Shown here in pieces: positions 7,810-17,293 of a DNA stretch of 64,000 bases. Location of the stretch: contig NZ_LR134356.1 of assembly GCF_900637195.1 (NCBI RefSeq), forward strand, positions 1,922,001 to 1,986,000. Reading direction: 5' to 3'. The notes under the pieces are model-generated. The model made no database searches and was not told the origin of the DNA. It saw only the letters and a program-made list of their open reading frames with translations. Made by a program: the position numbers and the translations under genes. Position 1 is the stretch's first letter; each line of letters opens with the position of its first letter. This stretch comes from Mycolicibacterium aurum. Lineage in GTDB: Bacteria; Actinomycetota; Actinomycetes; Mycobacteriales; Mycobacteriaceae.

Positions 7810-9651
7810 GTGGCTCGACAGATTGCTGCGTTGCTGGGAGCTGGACTGGTCGTCGGCTCACTATCGATAGGGGGGCTTGCCGCAGCGCCGAATGTAGCTG
7901 CTGCACAGGGAGAGTCGGTTTCCGACGCGGATAGCGCGGCGGATCCAGCCAAAGCGCCGGACCGGACGTCGACTGGGCTGAAGCGCGTTCGTGGGACGGC
8001 TGAGGACGGCGAGGAGGCGCCAGATCGCGTAGATGCTTCCGACGCTCCTACCGCAACGCCGCAGGACAACGGTACGGACGTCGACCGCGCGGAAGAGGGG
8101 GGTGAGGGTCACGTTGCTTCCGAGGTCGATGCCACAGAAGTGGTCGGTCCTTCATCCGACCCGGTGGACACAGTTGTTACGACGGGCGATCAGGAAGTCC
8201 TAGACCTGCGCCCAAATGAGGGGGTGGGACGACAGACCGACGATTCCAGTCGGGGCATCCCTGCAGCAGGAGACAAGGCGCTGCCGGAGCGCCCCGCGCC
8301 AGTGGCTCACCACACCCAGTCGAATGCCGCAGGCAAACAACGCAATCTTATGGCGGATCCCGGCATCGTTGATTCTCGCGAGCCCGTTGCAGTCGACGCG
8401 AACGTGCACGTGCCGCGCGTCTCCACCAACGAAACGCGAGATTCGAGCGACCAGAGTGACACCGCTGCTCCAGTGGAGAACGATACGGCGCTGGTGCAGG
8501 TCGCGGGGACAGTGGTGCAGACACCGGTGCGCCCGCCGACTCTGCTTAACGTCATCGGGTCTCTGATCCTCAACGTGCTTGTGGGGCTTATTCATATTGC
8601 CGACGGTCCGCCGGTGCTACCGCCTAATAGCACCGTCTCCGTCCGGACCTCGTCGCTGACATTGCCGATCGGCAACGGCCGGAAGGTCCAAGCGGACTGG
8701 TATTTTCCGGGAGAGCTCGACGAGTCCACGCGACTGGTGTATTTGCAACACGGTTTTCTGGCGAGCGGACCGATGTACAGCTACACCGCAGCAGAGCTGG
8801 CAGAGCGGACCCACAGTATCGTCGTCGCGCCTTCGTTGTCATCAAATTTCTTCGCCCCCGACGCCGCCTGGGTTGGCGGATCGACTATGCACCGCGCGGT
8901 GGCCGATCTATTCGCCGGCGAGCGGTCGGCTCTGACCCAAAGTGCCAGTGCCGCAGCAGGCTACACGATCACTCTGCCGGATAGGTTCGTCCTCGTGGGC
9001 CATTCCGCCGGCGGGACGCTGGTCACCAGCGCCGCCGGATTCATGACCGAAACCGGCGCCATTGACGACCTGGTTGGCATCGTCATGCTCGATGGAGTGG
9101 AACCTTCCGGATCGCGAATGGTCAGCGGTGCTTTGGGGAAGCTGACGAGCGACAATGACCGGCCGATCTACCTCATCTCCTCTGATCGTTACTTCTGGAG
9201 CCGAGGCGGAGACATGGCTGACAAGCTGCAGCTTGCACGTCCAGATCGATTCAACGGGTTGGGCCTGGAGAGCGGACGACACGGTGACTATATCCAGGGC
9301 GGAAATCCCGTGATCCAGTTCTTGCAGTATCTCGTGAACGGTTTCTCCCAGCGCGAGAACGTCTTCGCCGCGGGTCTCATCACCGCGGGGTGGGTCAACG
9401 ACCTATTCACAGGCAGTCAGACCGGCTTCTACGGCGCTCCTCATGAGAGCATCTCGATCGACACCCGAGCTGGTGCCGCCCATGCGACGGTGCTGCCGCT
9501 CGGCGAACCCGCCCGTCCGGTCTGGAACCCGCTTCTGGACGCGGCTCTGACTGCCATCTTCGACTTCGGCGGCAGGTACTTGTTCGTCTACGAACCGCTG
9601 CTTGGATACCAGACACAGAGTTTGGCGCCGCGGGCCAGGACAGCACTGTGA
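7810..9651 (+). CDS. Secreted alpha/beta hydrolase with long disordered N-terminal region
   Basis: This 613-residue protein starts with a signal peptide (IAALLGAGLVVGSLSIGG, cleavage likely after the Ala-rich PNVAAAQ). About 200 residues of low-complexity Asp/Thr/Ala/Glu sequence without Cys follow, then a serine hydrolase domain from about residue 280. The nucleophile elbow GHSAGG lies near residue 397. YLQHGFLASGPMY is probably the oxyanion region and IVMLDGVEPSG may supply the acid. The GTG at 7810 has GGAG six bases upstream; an ATG at 7777 would add 11 residues but lacks a ribosome site. An extracellular lipase or esterase is likely. Base use is less GC3-biased than in flanking genes, suggesting transfer. 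Confidence 0.75.
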   Translation: MARQIAALLGAGLVVGSLSIGGLAAAPNVAAAQGESVSDADSAADPAKAPDRTSTGLKRVRGTAEDGEEAPDRVDASDAPTATPQDNGTDVDRAEEGGEGHVASEVDATEVVGPSSDPVDTVVTTGDQEVLDLRPNEGVGRQTDDSSRGIPAAGDKALPERPAPVAHHTQSNAAGKQRNLMADPGIVDSREPVAVDANVHVPRVSTNETRDSSDQSDTAAPVENDTALVQVAGTVVQTPVRPPTLLNVIGSLILNVLVGLIHIADGPPVLPPNSTVSVRTSSLTLPIGNGRKVQADWYFPGELDESTRLVYLQHGFLASGPMYSYTAAELAERTHSIVVAPSLSSNFFAPDAAWVGGSTMHRAVADLFAGERSALTQSASAAAGYTITLPDRFVLVGHSAGGTLVTSAAGFMTETGAIDDLVGIVMLDGVEPSGSRMVSGALGKLTSDNDRPIYLISSDRYFWSRGGDMADKLQLARPDRFNGLGLESGRHGDYIQGGNPVIQFLQYLVNGFSQRENVFAAGLITAGWVNDLFTGSQTGFYGAPHESISIDTRAGAAHATVLPLGEPARPVWNPLLDAALTAIFDFGGRYLFVYEPLLGYQTQSLAPRARTAL

Positions 9652-9676
9652 TCTGGTTGTGGTTGGCGCCGGCCCG

Positions 9677-10822
9677 CTAGGTGGTCAGGATGGTGGCGCC
9701 CGCGGTGCCGGGCGCGCCATAGAGTTGCGCGAAACCAACCTTGGGTGCACCGGGGATCTGCCGGTCGCCGGCCTGCCCGCGCAGTTGCCGGACGATCTCG
9801 TGGATCTGGCGCAGCCCCGATGCCCCGATCGGCTCGCCGTTGGCGAGCAGACCGCCGTCGGTGTTGACCGGCATCGCCCCGCCGATCTCGGTGGCGCCGT
9901 CGGCGATCAGCTTCTCCTGGTCGCCGTCGGCGCAGAATCCGGCCTCGGCCATGTGGATGATCTCGGCACCGGCGTCGGTGTCCTGCAACTGGATCACGTC
10001 GACGTCCGACGGCGCGATACCGGCTTTCTCGAATGCGGCCCGTGACGCGTAGACGGTGGGTGCAACATCCTCGTCCACCGGCGCGAACGTGGTGTTGACC
10101 TCGTAGGCGCCGTACGTGCGGGTACGTACCTCGACGGCACGCACGTAGACGGGCTTGCTGGTGTAGCGGTGCGCGAGTTCGGCCCGGCACATCACGACCG
10201 CGGCGGCGCCCTCGTCGGGCGAGCAGAACATGTACTGCGTCAGCGGGTAATTGAGCATGGGGGAGCCGAGGATCGCGTCCTCGTCCATGGGCGTGCGCCG
10301 GAACGCGTTGGGGTTGCGCGCCCCGTTGCGCAGGTTCTTGTTGACGACCTTGGCCAGCGTCCGGTGACTGATGTTGTGGTTGTGCAGGTACCGGTTGGCC
10401 TTCATGCCGAAGAACTGCGTGGTCAGGTACTGGCCGTTCTCGGCATACCAGCTGGGCATGCCGACCAGGCCGGGGTCTTCGGTGAAGGCACCGCGCGGAT
10501 GCTTGTCGAGTCCGACGGCGATGCCGATGTCGTAGTCGCCCAACCGGATTCCATCGGCGCAGGCCTTCGTGGCGCTGGCGGCGGTGGCGCACGCATTGAA
10601 GACGTTGGTGAACGGTATGCCGGACAGCCCGACCATACCGACGATGGCATCGGGGTTCGCGACGGTCCAGCTGCCACCCACGCCGAACTGGATGTCGTTC
10701 CACGACACGCCCGCGTCGGCGACAGCCGCGGTGATGGCGTCGACGCCCATCGCCATCGCCGTCTTCCCCTCGAATCGGCCGAACGGGTGCAGCCCCACCC
10801 CGATGATTGCTACGTCGTGCAT
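9677..10822 (-). CDS. Thiolase-like lipid-transfer protein
   Basis: This 381-residue protein is a thiolase-fold enzyme of the SCP-x/lipid-transfer group. The nucleophile is Cys78 in NACATAA. The usual GHPxGATG active-site His loop reads GEPIGASG at residues 329-336, so the His is Glu; as I recall, this is shared with a mycobacterial subgroup like Rv1627c. The ATG at 10822 has AAAGGA seven bases upstream. It lies 25 bases downstream of the thioesterase gene on the same strand and probably forms an operon with it. It may cleave or condense acyl-CoA esters, or have lost thiolytic activity. Confidence 0.85.
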   Translation of the reverse strand: MHDVAIIGVGLHPFGRFEGKTAMAMGVDAITAAVADAGVSWNDIQFGVGGSWTVANPDAIVGMVGLSGIPFTNVFNACATAASATKACADGIRLGDYDIGIAVGLDKHPRGAFTEDPGLVGMPSWYAENGQYLTTQFFGMKANRYLHNHNISHRTLAKVVNKNLRNGARNPNAFRRTPMDEDAILGSPMLNYPLTQYMFCSPDEGAAAVVMCRAELAHRYTSKPVYVRAVEVRTRTYGAYEVNTTFAPVDEDVAPTVYASRAAFEKAGIAPSDVDVIQLQDTDAGAEIIHMAEAGFCADGDQEKLIADGATEIGGAMPVNTDGGLLANGEPIGASGLRQIHEIVRQLRGQAGDRQIPGAPKVGFAQLYGAPGTAGATILTT

Positions 10823-10847
10823 GGTGGCGTCCTTTCGGTCCTGCGGG

Positions 10848-11663
10848 TCACAGCGATACCCTGCGGCGCACGAGCTGCGCCTGCGCAATCGCGGCCACCG
10901 GTCCCAGCTCGTCGAACAGCGTGCCCCGGGACACCCCCACCCCGTCTGCCCCGTAATGATTCTCAGAACGCACACCGATCCAACGGCCTTCGGGCATCCG
11001 GTGGATGTGCACGGCGAGGTCGGTGTTGAGGAAGGTGAATTCGTCGGGGTTGAGCCGGCTTCCCATCCCGTTGGCAATGTCGGCGACTGTGAACAGGCGT
11101 TGCGCGGGCGTCATGGACTCACCGGCGACCAGATCCACCAACGGCGTGGCCCAGCACTCGGCTCGCACGCTGTTGAGGATGTCGTTGAGCCAGCGCCAGT
11201 CCAGGCTCTGGATGTATGTGCGGTCGGTGCCGTCGTCGGCGAGGCGACGCACTCCGTCGGTGACGGGGCGCATCGGTTCGGTCGGAGTGTCGGGCAGGGC
11301 GTCGGTCTCGGCCCGCAGGAACCGCCAGGCCGACGCCTTCGCCACAGCCCGGGGTGTCCCGTCGGGGCCTCCCGCGGTCATCTCGGCGTCGATCAGCTCG
11401 ATCTGTCGTCCCGGGCGCGCCACGGTGGCGCGCACCCAGAGTTCGCCCGCGACCGGCACCGGGCCCAGCAGGTCCACGATGACGCGGCTGATGCGCGTCT
11501 CGTCGCGCGCAGCGCATCGCTCGATCGCGCGGACCAGCAGCGCCGACACGGGGGCGGCGTTCTGCATCGACGAGCCCCAGGTGCTGACAACGTAATCGGA
11601 CGCCGCGAACTTCTCCCCGCGTGGATCACCGGGATCGACGAGTTCGTAGTAGGCGTCGGTCAA
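10848..11663 (-). CDS. Acyl-CoA thioesterase (TesB-like, double hot-dog)
   Basis: This 271-residue protein fits the thioesterase-like hot-dog superfamily (4HBT_3/TesB type), with one repeat in residues 10-120 (DYVVSTWGSSMQNAAPVSALL, then RISRVIVDLLGPVPVAGELW) and a second in the C-terminal half. The start is a TTG at 11663 preceded by a GGACGGGA purine run. It would release free acid from CoA esters. It is the upstream member of a two-gene unit with the thiolase-like protein. Substrate range is not visible. Confidence 0.8.
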   Translation of the reverse strand: MTDAYYELVDPGDPRGEKFAASDYVVSTWGSSMQNAAPVSALLVRAIERCAARDETRISRVIVDLLGPVPVAGELWVRATVARPGRQIELIDAEMTAGGPDGTPRAVAKASAWRFLRAETDALPDTPTEPMRPVTDGVRRLADDGTDRTYIQSLDWRWLNDILNSVRAECWATPLVDLVAGESMTPAQRLFTVADIANGMGSRLNPDEFTFLNTDLAVHIHRMPEGRWIGVRSENHYGADGVGVSRGTLFDELGPVAAIAQAQLVRRRVSL

Positions 11664-11774
11664 GTCCCGTCCTGTCTGGGCGCGTGGCGGTGGCTACCAG
11701 CAGGATATGGTGACTCTTATCGAAAGCACAACCGGATGACTTTCAGGGAGTCGCGCGGCGGGCCGTCGTCGGCA

Positions 11775-12155
11775 TCATGCGGAGGGCGGATCGATCAGGG
11801 CGCGGAAGCGTTCGGCGGGAAAGGTCGTCGCCTTCGCGGATCGCACGCGTTCGGTCAGGCCGCCGTCGGATGTGGCCACCACGATCTGTTCCGGATGCGG
11901 GTCGGCACCCACCAATCTGAGGATCTCGTCGTCGGCGGAGTTCGGCGCCGGGAACGGTGCGGATGCCACTGTGACCACCGTCGATTCGATCGGCGGGGAC
12001 GGTGGGCGCTCGAAGACCACCGTCACGTGCGTTCCTTCGGCGACGGCCCACACCTCGAGTTGCTCGACGAGGGTCACCATCGCGAGGTGCCGGTCACGCC
12101 ACCAGCCGTCCGGGCGGCAGCCGATCACGTTCATTCCGTCGACAATCCAGCGCAT
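11775..12155 (-). CDS. NYN-domain protein (putative RNase)
   Basis: This 126-residue protein starts MRWIVDGMNVIG, the signature of the NYN/YacP-like PIN-related nuclease fold: an Asp followed by GMNVIG. Further acidic motifs are NSADDEILRLV and VVATSDGGLTERV, which fit the conserved aspartates of the metal site. I chose the ATG at 12155 because the open frame upstream is a shadow of the divergent oxidoreductase gene. It is divergent from that gene with 46 bases between. A small single-domain ribonuclease is likely; no partner gene is evident. Confidence 0.75.
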   Translation of the reverse strand: MRWIVDGMNVIGCRPDGWWRDRHLAMVTLVEQLEVWAVAEGTHVTVVFERPPSPPIESTVVTVASAPFPAPNSADDEILRLVGADPHPEQIVVATSDGGLTERVRSAKATTFPAERFRALIDPPSA

Positions 12156-12201
12156 CCACCGCAGACTATCGACAGAGTGCCGTGGAGAAAGGTAGCCACA
12201 C

Positions 12202-14397
12202 ATGGCCGACAACCCGGGAACGATCGAACACAAGGTGACGTTCTGCCGGATCTGTGAGCCGCTGTGCGGCATGATCGCCACCGTCGAGGACGGCACCCTC
12301 ACCGCGCTGCGTCCCGATAGGGACCACCCGCTGTCCGCGGGCTTCGCGTGCCAGAAGGGCATTGCGTTCACCGAGGTGGTCAACGATCCCGACCGCGTCA
12401 CCGTGCCGATGCGGCGCACCGCCGACGGATTCGAGTCGGTCAGCTGGGAGGAAGCGCTCGACGACATCGCGACCAGGCTCACCGCGGTGATGCGTGAGCG
12501 CGGGCCCGGCGCGATCGGGTGGTACATGGGCAACCCGGGGGCATTCAGCTACGCGCACGTGCTGTCGATCATGGCGTTCATCAAGGGCATCGGCCGGGGC
12601 AGCCATTTCTTCACGGCATCCTCGCAGGACACCAACTGCCGGCTGATGGCCAGCCAGCTCCTGTACGGGACGCCCATCTCGGTGCCCATCCCGGATCTGA
12701 CCCGCACCGATCTGCTGGTCGTCGTGGGCGCCAATCCTGTGGTCTCCCATGGCAGTTTCCTCACCGCGCCGCGGATCAAGGACCGCATGCACGACATCGT
12801 CAAGCGCGGCGGCCGGGTGGTCGTGATCGACCCGCGCAAGACCGAGACGGCGGCGCAGTTCGAATGGATGGGCATCGTTCCGGACACCGATGCGCTGCTG
12901 CTGCTGTCGCTGGTGCAGGTGATGTTCGCCGAAGGCCTGGCGCACACCCACGCGATCGATTCCCTGGTGGACGGGCTGGACTGGCTGCGCGCCCAGGTCG
13001 CCCCGTTCACCCCGGAGGCAACGGCACCCCGCACGGGTGTCGATCCCGAATTGGCGCGCGGCCTCGCGCGCGACCTGGCGGCCACCCCGCGCGCGGCCGT
13101 CTACGGACGTCTCGGCACCTGCGTGGGCAGGTACGGCACGCTGACGTCCTATCTGCTCGACGTGGTCAACCTCGTTGCGGGCAATCTGGACACGCCGGGC
13201 GGTTCGGTGATCAGCGGGCTCGGGGTGCCGGGCCAACGCATGGTCAACATCGGCATGGGCGCGCTCCTGCGGCGTACCTACCGCCGCAAGCGGTCCCGCA
13301 TCGGTGGCTTCCGGGCGATCATCGGGTCGGAGCCGGCCGCGCTGATGGCCAAGGAAATGCAGACACCGGGGCCGCGGCAGATCACGGCGATGTTCATCAG
13401 CGCAGGCAATCCGGTGCTGTCGGTGCCCAACGGCGACGAGCTCGAGGCGGCCCTTGATTCACTGGATCTGTCGGTGGCGCTGGACTTCTATCTGACCGAG
13501 ACCACCTCGCACTGCGACTACGTCTTGCCCGTCACGACGATGTACGAGCGGGACGACTTCCCGCTCACGTTCCAGCCGTTCCAGGCCACGCCGTTTCGTC
13601 AGGCCACCGAGGCGGTCATCGCCCCGGTCGGGCAGGCGCGGCAGGAGTGGCAGATCGTCGGCGAACTGATCGGCCGTATGTCGCACCAATCCCGGGTATT
13701 TGCGGCGATCACACGGTCGGGCAAGGCGCTGCGGCGCATTGGAAGGCCATTCACGCCGCGGATGCTTGCCGACGGCATCATCCGATTGGCCGCCGGCGGT
13801 GACGGTTTCGGCCTGCGCCACTGCGGGTTCACCTTCGAGCGGCTGTCGCGCGACCATGCGCACGGCGCGGTGATCACACCGCACCTGAAGACCGGGGTGC
13901 TCAAGGAGGCGATCTCGTACCTGCGTGGTCGGATCCAGCTGCAGCACGACGACATCGCGGCCGAGATCGCGATGGTGTCGACGCTGTCGGGGCCGGGGCA
14001 GGCTTTCCCGCTGCGGATGATCGGGATGCGGGAGGCGCGGTCGGAGAACTCGTGGATGCACAATGCGCCGCTGTTGATGCGAGGCGACCGCGGCCACCAC
14101 GGGCTGATGAACGAGAACGACGCCGCCGAACTGGACATCCGGGACGGCAGCGCGGTTCGGGTGAGCTCGCCCTACGGCAGCATCACGGTGCCCGTCACGC
14201 TCACCAAGGACATCATGCCCGGCGTCATCGCGGTGCCCCACGGATGGGGGCACAAGGGCACGGGCGGCTGGAAGCTGGCCAATGAAGCGGGCGGCGCCAA
14301 CGTGAACCGACTCACCTCCAGCGAGCCCGCCGACGTGGAGTCGTTGTCCGGCATGGCCTGGCTGACCGGGGTCCCGGTCCGCGTCGAGAGAGCGTGA
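12202..14397 (+). CDS. Molybdopterin-dependent oxidoreductase with N-terminal [4Fe-4S]
   Basis: This 731-residue enzyme belongs to the DMSO-reductase/formate dehydrogenase family. Four cysteines at residues 15, 18, 22 and 50 (FCRICEPLCGM, then GFACQKG) would bind a [4Fe-4S] cluster. The central region carries cofactor-binding segments such as VVVGANPVVSHGSF, and the C-terminal beta-barrel has NENDAAELDIRDGSAVRVSS. There is no Tat signal, so it is probably cytoplasmic. It stands alone, with no electron-transfer or maturation subunit beside it. Similar single-subunit enzymes are common in mycobacteria; their substrates are mostly unassigned, so I give none. Confidence 0.85.
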   Translation: MADNPGTIEHKVTFCRICEPLCGMIATVEDGTLTALRPDRDHPLSAGFACQKGIAFTEVVNDPDRVTVPMRRTADGFESVSWEEALDDIATRLTAVMRERGPGAIGWYMGNPGAFSYAHVLSIMAFIKGIGRGSHFFTASSQDTNCRLMASQLLYGTPISVPIPDLTRTDLLVVVGANPVVSHGSFLTAPRIKDRMHDIVKRGGRVVVIDPRKTETAAQFEWMGIVPDTDALLLLSLVQVMFAEGLAHTHAIDSLVDGLDWLRAQVAPFTPEATAPRTGVDPELARGLARDLAATPRAAVYGRLGTCVGRYGTLTSYLLDVVNLVAGNLDTPGGSVISGLGVPGQRMVNIGMGALLRRTYRRKRSRIGGFRAIIGSEPAALMAKEMQTPGPRQITAMFISAGNPVLSVPNGDELEAALDSLDLSVALDFYLTETTSHCDYVLPVTTMYERDDFPLTFQPFQATPFRQATEAVIAPVGQARQEWQIVGELIGRMSHQSRVFAAITRSGKALRRIGRPFTPRMLADGIIRLAAGGDGFGLRHCGFTFERLSRDHAHGAVITPHLKTGVLKEAISYLRGRIQLQHDDIAAEIAMVSTLSGPGQAFPLRMIGMREARSENSWMHNAPLLMRGDRGHHGLMNENDAAELDIRDGSAVRVSSPYGSITVPVTLTKDIMPGVIAVPHGWGHKGTGGWKLANEAGGANVNRLTSSEPADVESLSGMAWLTGVPVRVERA

Positions 14398-14415
14398 CCT
14401 GGCGCCGAAAGCGGT

Positions 14416-15639
14416 TCAGGCGATGGCGCCGCTGTCCTTGAGCGCCTCGATGCGGTCCCAGTCGAGGCCGAGCTCCATCAGCACGAGTTCGGTGTGCTCG
14501 GAGGCCTGCGGCGCGCGGGTGGTCTCCAGCGGCTCGTGGTTGAACTGCACCGGGCCACGCACCACCTTGAAGGGCGCCCCGCCGTCACTCGCCTCCACCT
14601 CGACGATCATGTCGTTCGCGATGGCCTGCTCGTCGGAGGCGAGGTCGACAAGACTCTGGAACGGCGCCCACTGCCCCTTCATCGTCTTGAGGTGCTGACG
14701 CCAGTACTCGAACGGCTTGCTGCCGATGGCCTCGGCGATGAGTTGCACACCGGCTTCGGCATTCTGGATCAGCGGCATGACGTCGCAGAAGCGCGGGTCG
14801 TCGGCCAGTTCCGCGAGGCCGAGATGCTCGAACGCGTCCCGGATGTAACCGGTCGGGCTGACGATGCACAGATTGATGGTGCCGCCATCGGAGGTGAGGT
14901 AGTTGGCCATGAACGGGTTGACCGACGCCGTGGCGCCCGGCATCAGCGACCGCATCGTCTCGCCGGTCTCCATGCCCTGGGTCACGCTGGCGCCCGCGGC
15001 CCACCAGGCGGTGCTCAGCAGCGACACATCGATTTCGACCGCCTCGCCCGTACGCTCCCGATGAAAGAGCGCAGCGGAGATCCCGCCCGCGATGTTCATG
15101 CCGCCGATCGAATCGCCGAACGCCGGAATTCCCTGCGGTAGTGCACCACCCAGCTCCTCCGGGGTCAGCGCGTGACCGACTCCGCTGCGGGTCCAGAACG
15201 CGGTGCCGTCGAACCCGCCGGTGTCCCGTTCGACGCCTTTGTCCCCGTAGGCGCTGCCCCGCGCGTAGATGATGTTCGGATTGACAGCCCGGATGTGCTC
15301 GACGTCGAACTTGTTCTTCTGCCGCTGCGCGGGCATGTAGTTGGTCAGGAACACATCAGCGCTCCTGGCGATCTCATAGAGCACCTCCTGGCCGTCGGGC
15401 GTCGACACGTCGATGCCGACGCTGCGCTTGCCGCGATTGGGGTGCTCGATCAGGGGATGGCGGTTGGGATCCAGTGCAAACCCGCCCATGTTGATGAAGC
15501 CGCGCTGGGTGTCGCCGCGCACCGGATGCTCGATCTTGATGACGTCGGCGCCGCAGTCCGCCAGGATCGCCCCGGCAGCCGGCACGAACGTGAACTGCGC
15601 AACCTCAAGGACGCGCACGCCCTCCATCACCTTGATCAC
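14416..15639 (-). CDS. CaiB/BaiF-family CoA-transferase
   Basis: This 407-residue family III CoA-transferase begins VRVLEVAQFTFVPAAGAILADCGADVIKIEHP, the classic CaiB N-terminal fold, and carries YARGSAYGDKG and FGDSIGGMNIAGG further on. The GTG at 15639 has GAAGGGG upstream. It is divergent from an aldehyde dehydrogenase, with operator copy B between them. It would move CoA from a donor thioester to a pathway acid, an alternative to the ATP-dependent ligases, or act as an alpha-methylacyl-CoA racemase-like enzyme. The carboxylate substrate is unknown. Confidence 0.85.
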   Translation of the reverse strand: MIKVMEGVRVLEVAQFTFVPAAGAILADCGADVIKIEHPVRGDTQRGFINMGGFALDPNRHPLIEHPNRGKRSVGIDVSTPDGQEVLYEIARSADVFLTNYMPAQRQKNKFDVEHIRAVNPNIIYARGSAYGDKGVERDTGGFDGTAFWTRSGVGHALTPEELGGALPQGIPAFGDSIGGMNIAGGISAALFHRERTGEAVEIDVSLLSTAWWAAGASVTQGMETGETMRSLMPGATASVNPFMANYLTSDGGTINLCIVSPTGYIRDAFEHLGLAELADDPRFCDVMPLIQNAEAGVQLIAEAIGSKPFEYWRQHLKTMKGQWAPFQSLVDLASDEQAIANDMIVEVEASDGGAPFKVVRGPVQFNHEPLETTRAPQASEHTELVLMELGLDWDRIEALKDSGAIA

Positions 15640-15701
15640 GTCGATCCCCTTCTGACGGCGGTGTCGAACGGCTCGTGGGGCGAGTCTAGCGGAGCGTCGG
15701 T

Positions 15702-15718
15702 ACTGTAATGTTTACCGT
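15702..15718. promoter_or_regulatory. Candidate TetR-type operator, copy B
   Basis: ACTGTAATGTTTACCGT has arms ACTGTAA and TTACCGT around a three-base centre and differs from the perfect palindrome at one arm position. It lies between the divergent CoA-transferase (62 bases to its start) and aldehyde dehydrogenase (30 bases to its GTG), where a single repressor could block both promoters. Confidence 0.75.
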
Positions 15719-15748
15719 TAAGCAGACAATATGAGCCGGAGGTGCCAG

Positions 15749-17290
15749 GTGAGTGACGCACCGACCGGACGCACCGAGACGAGTGTCGAACTTGGCGCCC
15801 GCGCGGCACAGCGGGCCGAACGTCGCATGCTCATCGACGGCGAGCTCGTCGACGCGGGCTCCGGTGCCCGGTTCGACAACCTCAGCCCGGCCACCGGCAC
15901 GGTGCTCGGTGCCACGGCAGCGGCCGACGAACGGGACATGGAGCGCGCGATCTCGGCGGCCCGACGGGCATTCGACGGAGGCGACTGGTCGACGAACCGC
16001 GACCTGCGCAAGCGCTGCCTGGAGCAGTTGCAGACGGCGATCGACGCCGACAGAGTCGATCTGCGCGACGAACTGGTCGCGGAGGTGGGCTGCCCGGTGA
16101 TGACGACCGAGACTGCGCAACTGGATTGGCCGCTGGCCGATTCGCTGCGATACCCCACGCGTCTCATCGACACCTTCGAATGGGAGCGGGTGCTCGACGG
16201 TGGCGGCCTGTTCGGGGACCGCAACGTCCGCACCGTGGTCAAGGAGGCTGTCGGCGTGGTCGCCGCCGTCACGCCGTCGAACTTCCCGATCGAGGTCATC
16301 CTCAACAAGCTCGGTCCGGCGCTGGCCGCAGGCAACACCGTCGTCCTCAAGCCCGATCCGCACACCCCGTGGAACGCCACCCGACTGGGCCGTCTGATCG
16401 CCGAGAAAACGGACATCCCGGCGGGGGTGGTCAACGTGGTCACCACGCCGTCGAACGACGTCGCCGGACTGCTCGGCACCGATCCCCGGGTGGATCTGAT
16501 GTCGTTCACCGGCTCGACCGCCGTCGGAAAGCTGCTGATGCGTCAGGGCGCGGACTCGATGAAGCGCATGTTCCTGGAACTCGGCGGCAAGTCGGCGGCC
16601 ATCGTCCTCGACGACGCCAACCCCGCGGCGATCGTGCCGACAGCCGTGGGAGTCTGCGTGCACGCCGGGCAGGCGTGTGCGGCCACCAGCCGAATGCTGA
16701 TCCACCGCTCGCTGTACGAGCAGGCAGTCGCCGACATCACCATGGCGTATCAGTATGTGCCGGTGGGCGATCCGGCCGATCCGGCGACCCTGGTCGGACC
16801 GGTCATCAGCGCCGCGCAGCAGCAACGCGTGTTGGCCGCCATCGACGGCGCGCGCCGCGACGGCGCTGAGATCACCGTGGGTGGGGGACCGGCCGACGGG
16901 CTACCGGAGCACCTGGCCGGCGGGTACTTCGTCGCACCGACCGTGGTCACCGGTGTCGACAACAGCGCACCGATCGCGCAGCAGGAAGTGTTCGGACCGG
17001 TTGTGGTGCTCATCCCGTTCGACGATGACGATGACGCCGTCCGGATCGCCAACGACAGCAGTTTCGGTCTTGCGGGTGCGGTCATGTCGCGCTCGGCAGA
17101 CCGTGGGATGAGCATCGCGCGGAGGATCCGCGCAGGGTCGTTCGGCGTCAACGGCGGCATGTTCTATGGCGCAGATGCGCCGTTCGGCGGCTACAAGAGC
17201 AGCGGCGTCGGCCGTCAGTGCGGCATCGAGGGCTTCGCGCAGTACCTGGAGACCAAGACCATCGCTCGCCGCGAACGCAGGCCCGGCTGA
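15749..17290 (+). CDS. NAD(P)-dependent aldehyde dehydrogenase
   Basis: This 513-residue enzyme has the ALDH superfamily core: GVVAAVTPSNFPIE, FTGSTAVGKLLM, the general-base Glu in LELGGKS (about residue 277) and the nucleophile Cys in AGQACAATS (about residue 310). The GTG at 15749 is preferred because GGAGG lies six bases upstream; the ATG at 15731 has no ribosome site. It would oxidise a pathway aldehyde to the acid used by the CoA ligases or transferase. It is controlled from the same intergenic operator as the divergent CaiB-like gene, and converges on galK. Confidence 0.9.
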   Translation: MSDAPTGRTETSVELGARAAQRAERRMLIDGELVDAGSGARFDNLSPATGTVLGATAAADERDMERAISAARRAFDGGDWSTNRDLRKRCLEQLQTAIDADRVDLRDELVAEVGCPVMTTETAQLDWPLADSLRYPTRLIDTFEWERVLDGGGLFGDRNVRTVVKEAVGVVAAVTPSNFPIEVILNKLGPALAAGNTVVLKPDPHTPWNATRLGRLIAEKTDIPAGVVNVVTTPSNDVAGLLGTDPRVDLMSFTGSTAVGKLLMRQGADSMKRMFLELGGKSAAIVLDDANPAAIVPTAVGVCVHAGQACAATSRMLIHRSLYEQAVADITMAYQYVPVGDPADPATLVGPVISAAQQQRVLAAIDGARRDGAEITVGGGPADGLPEHLAGGYFVAPTVVTGVDNSAPIAQQEVFGPVVVLIPFDDDDDAVRIANDSSFGLAGAVMSRSADRGMSIARRIRAGSFGVNGGMFYGADAPFGGYKSSGVGRQCGIEGFAQYLETKTIARRERRPG

Positions 17291-17293
17291 GCA

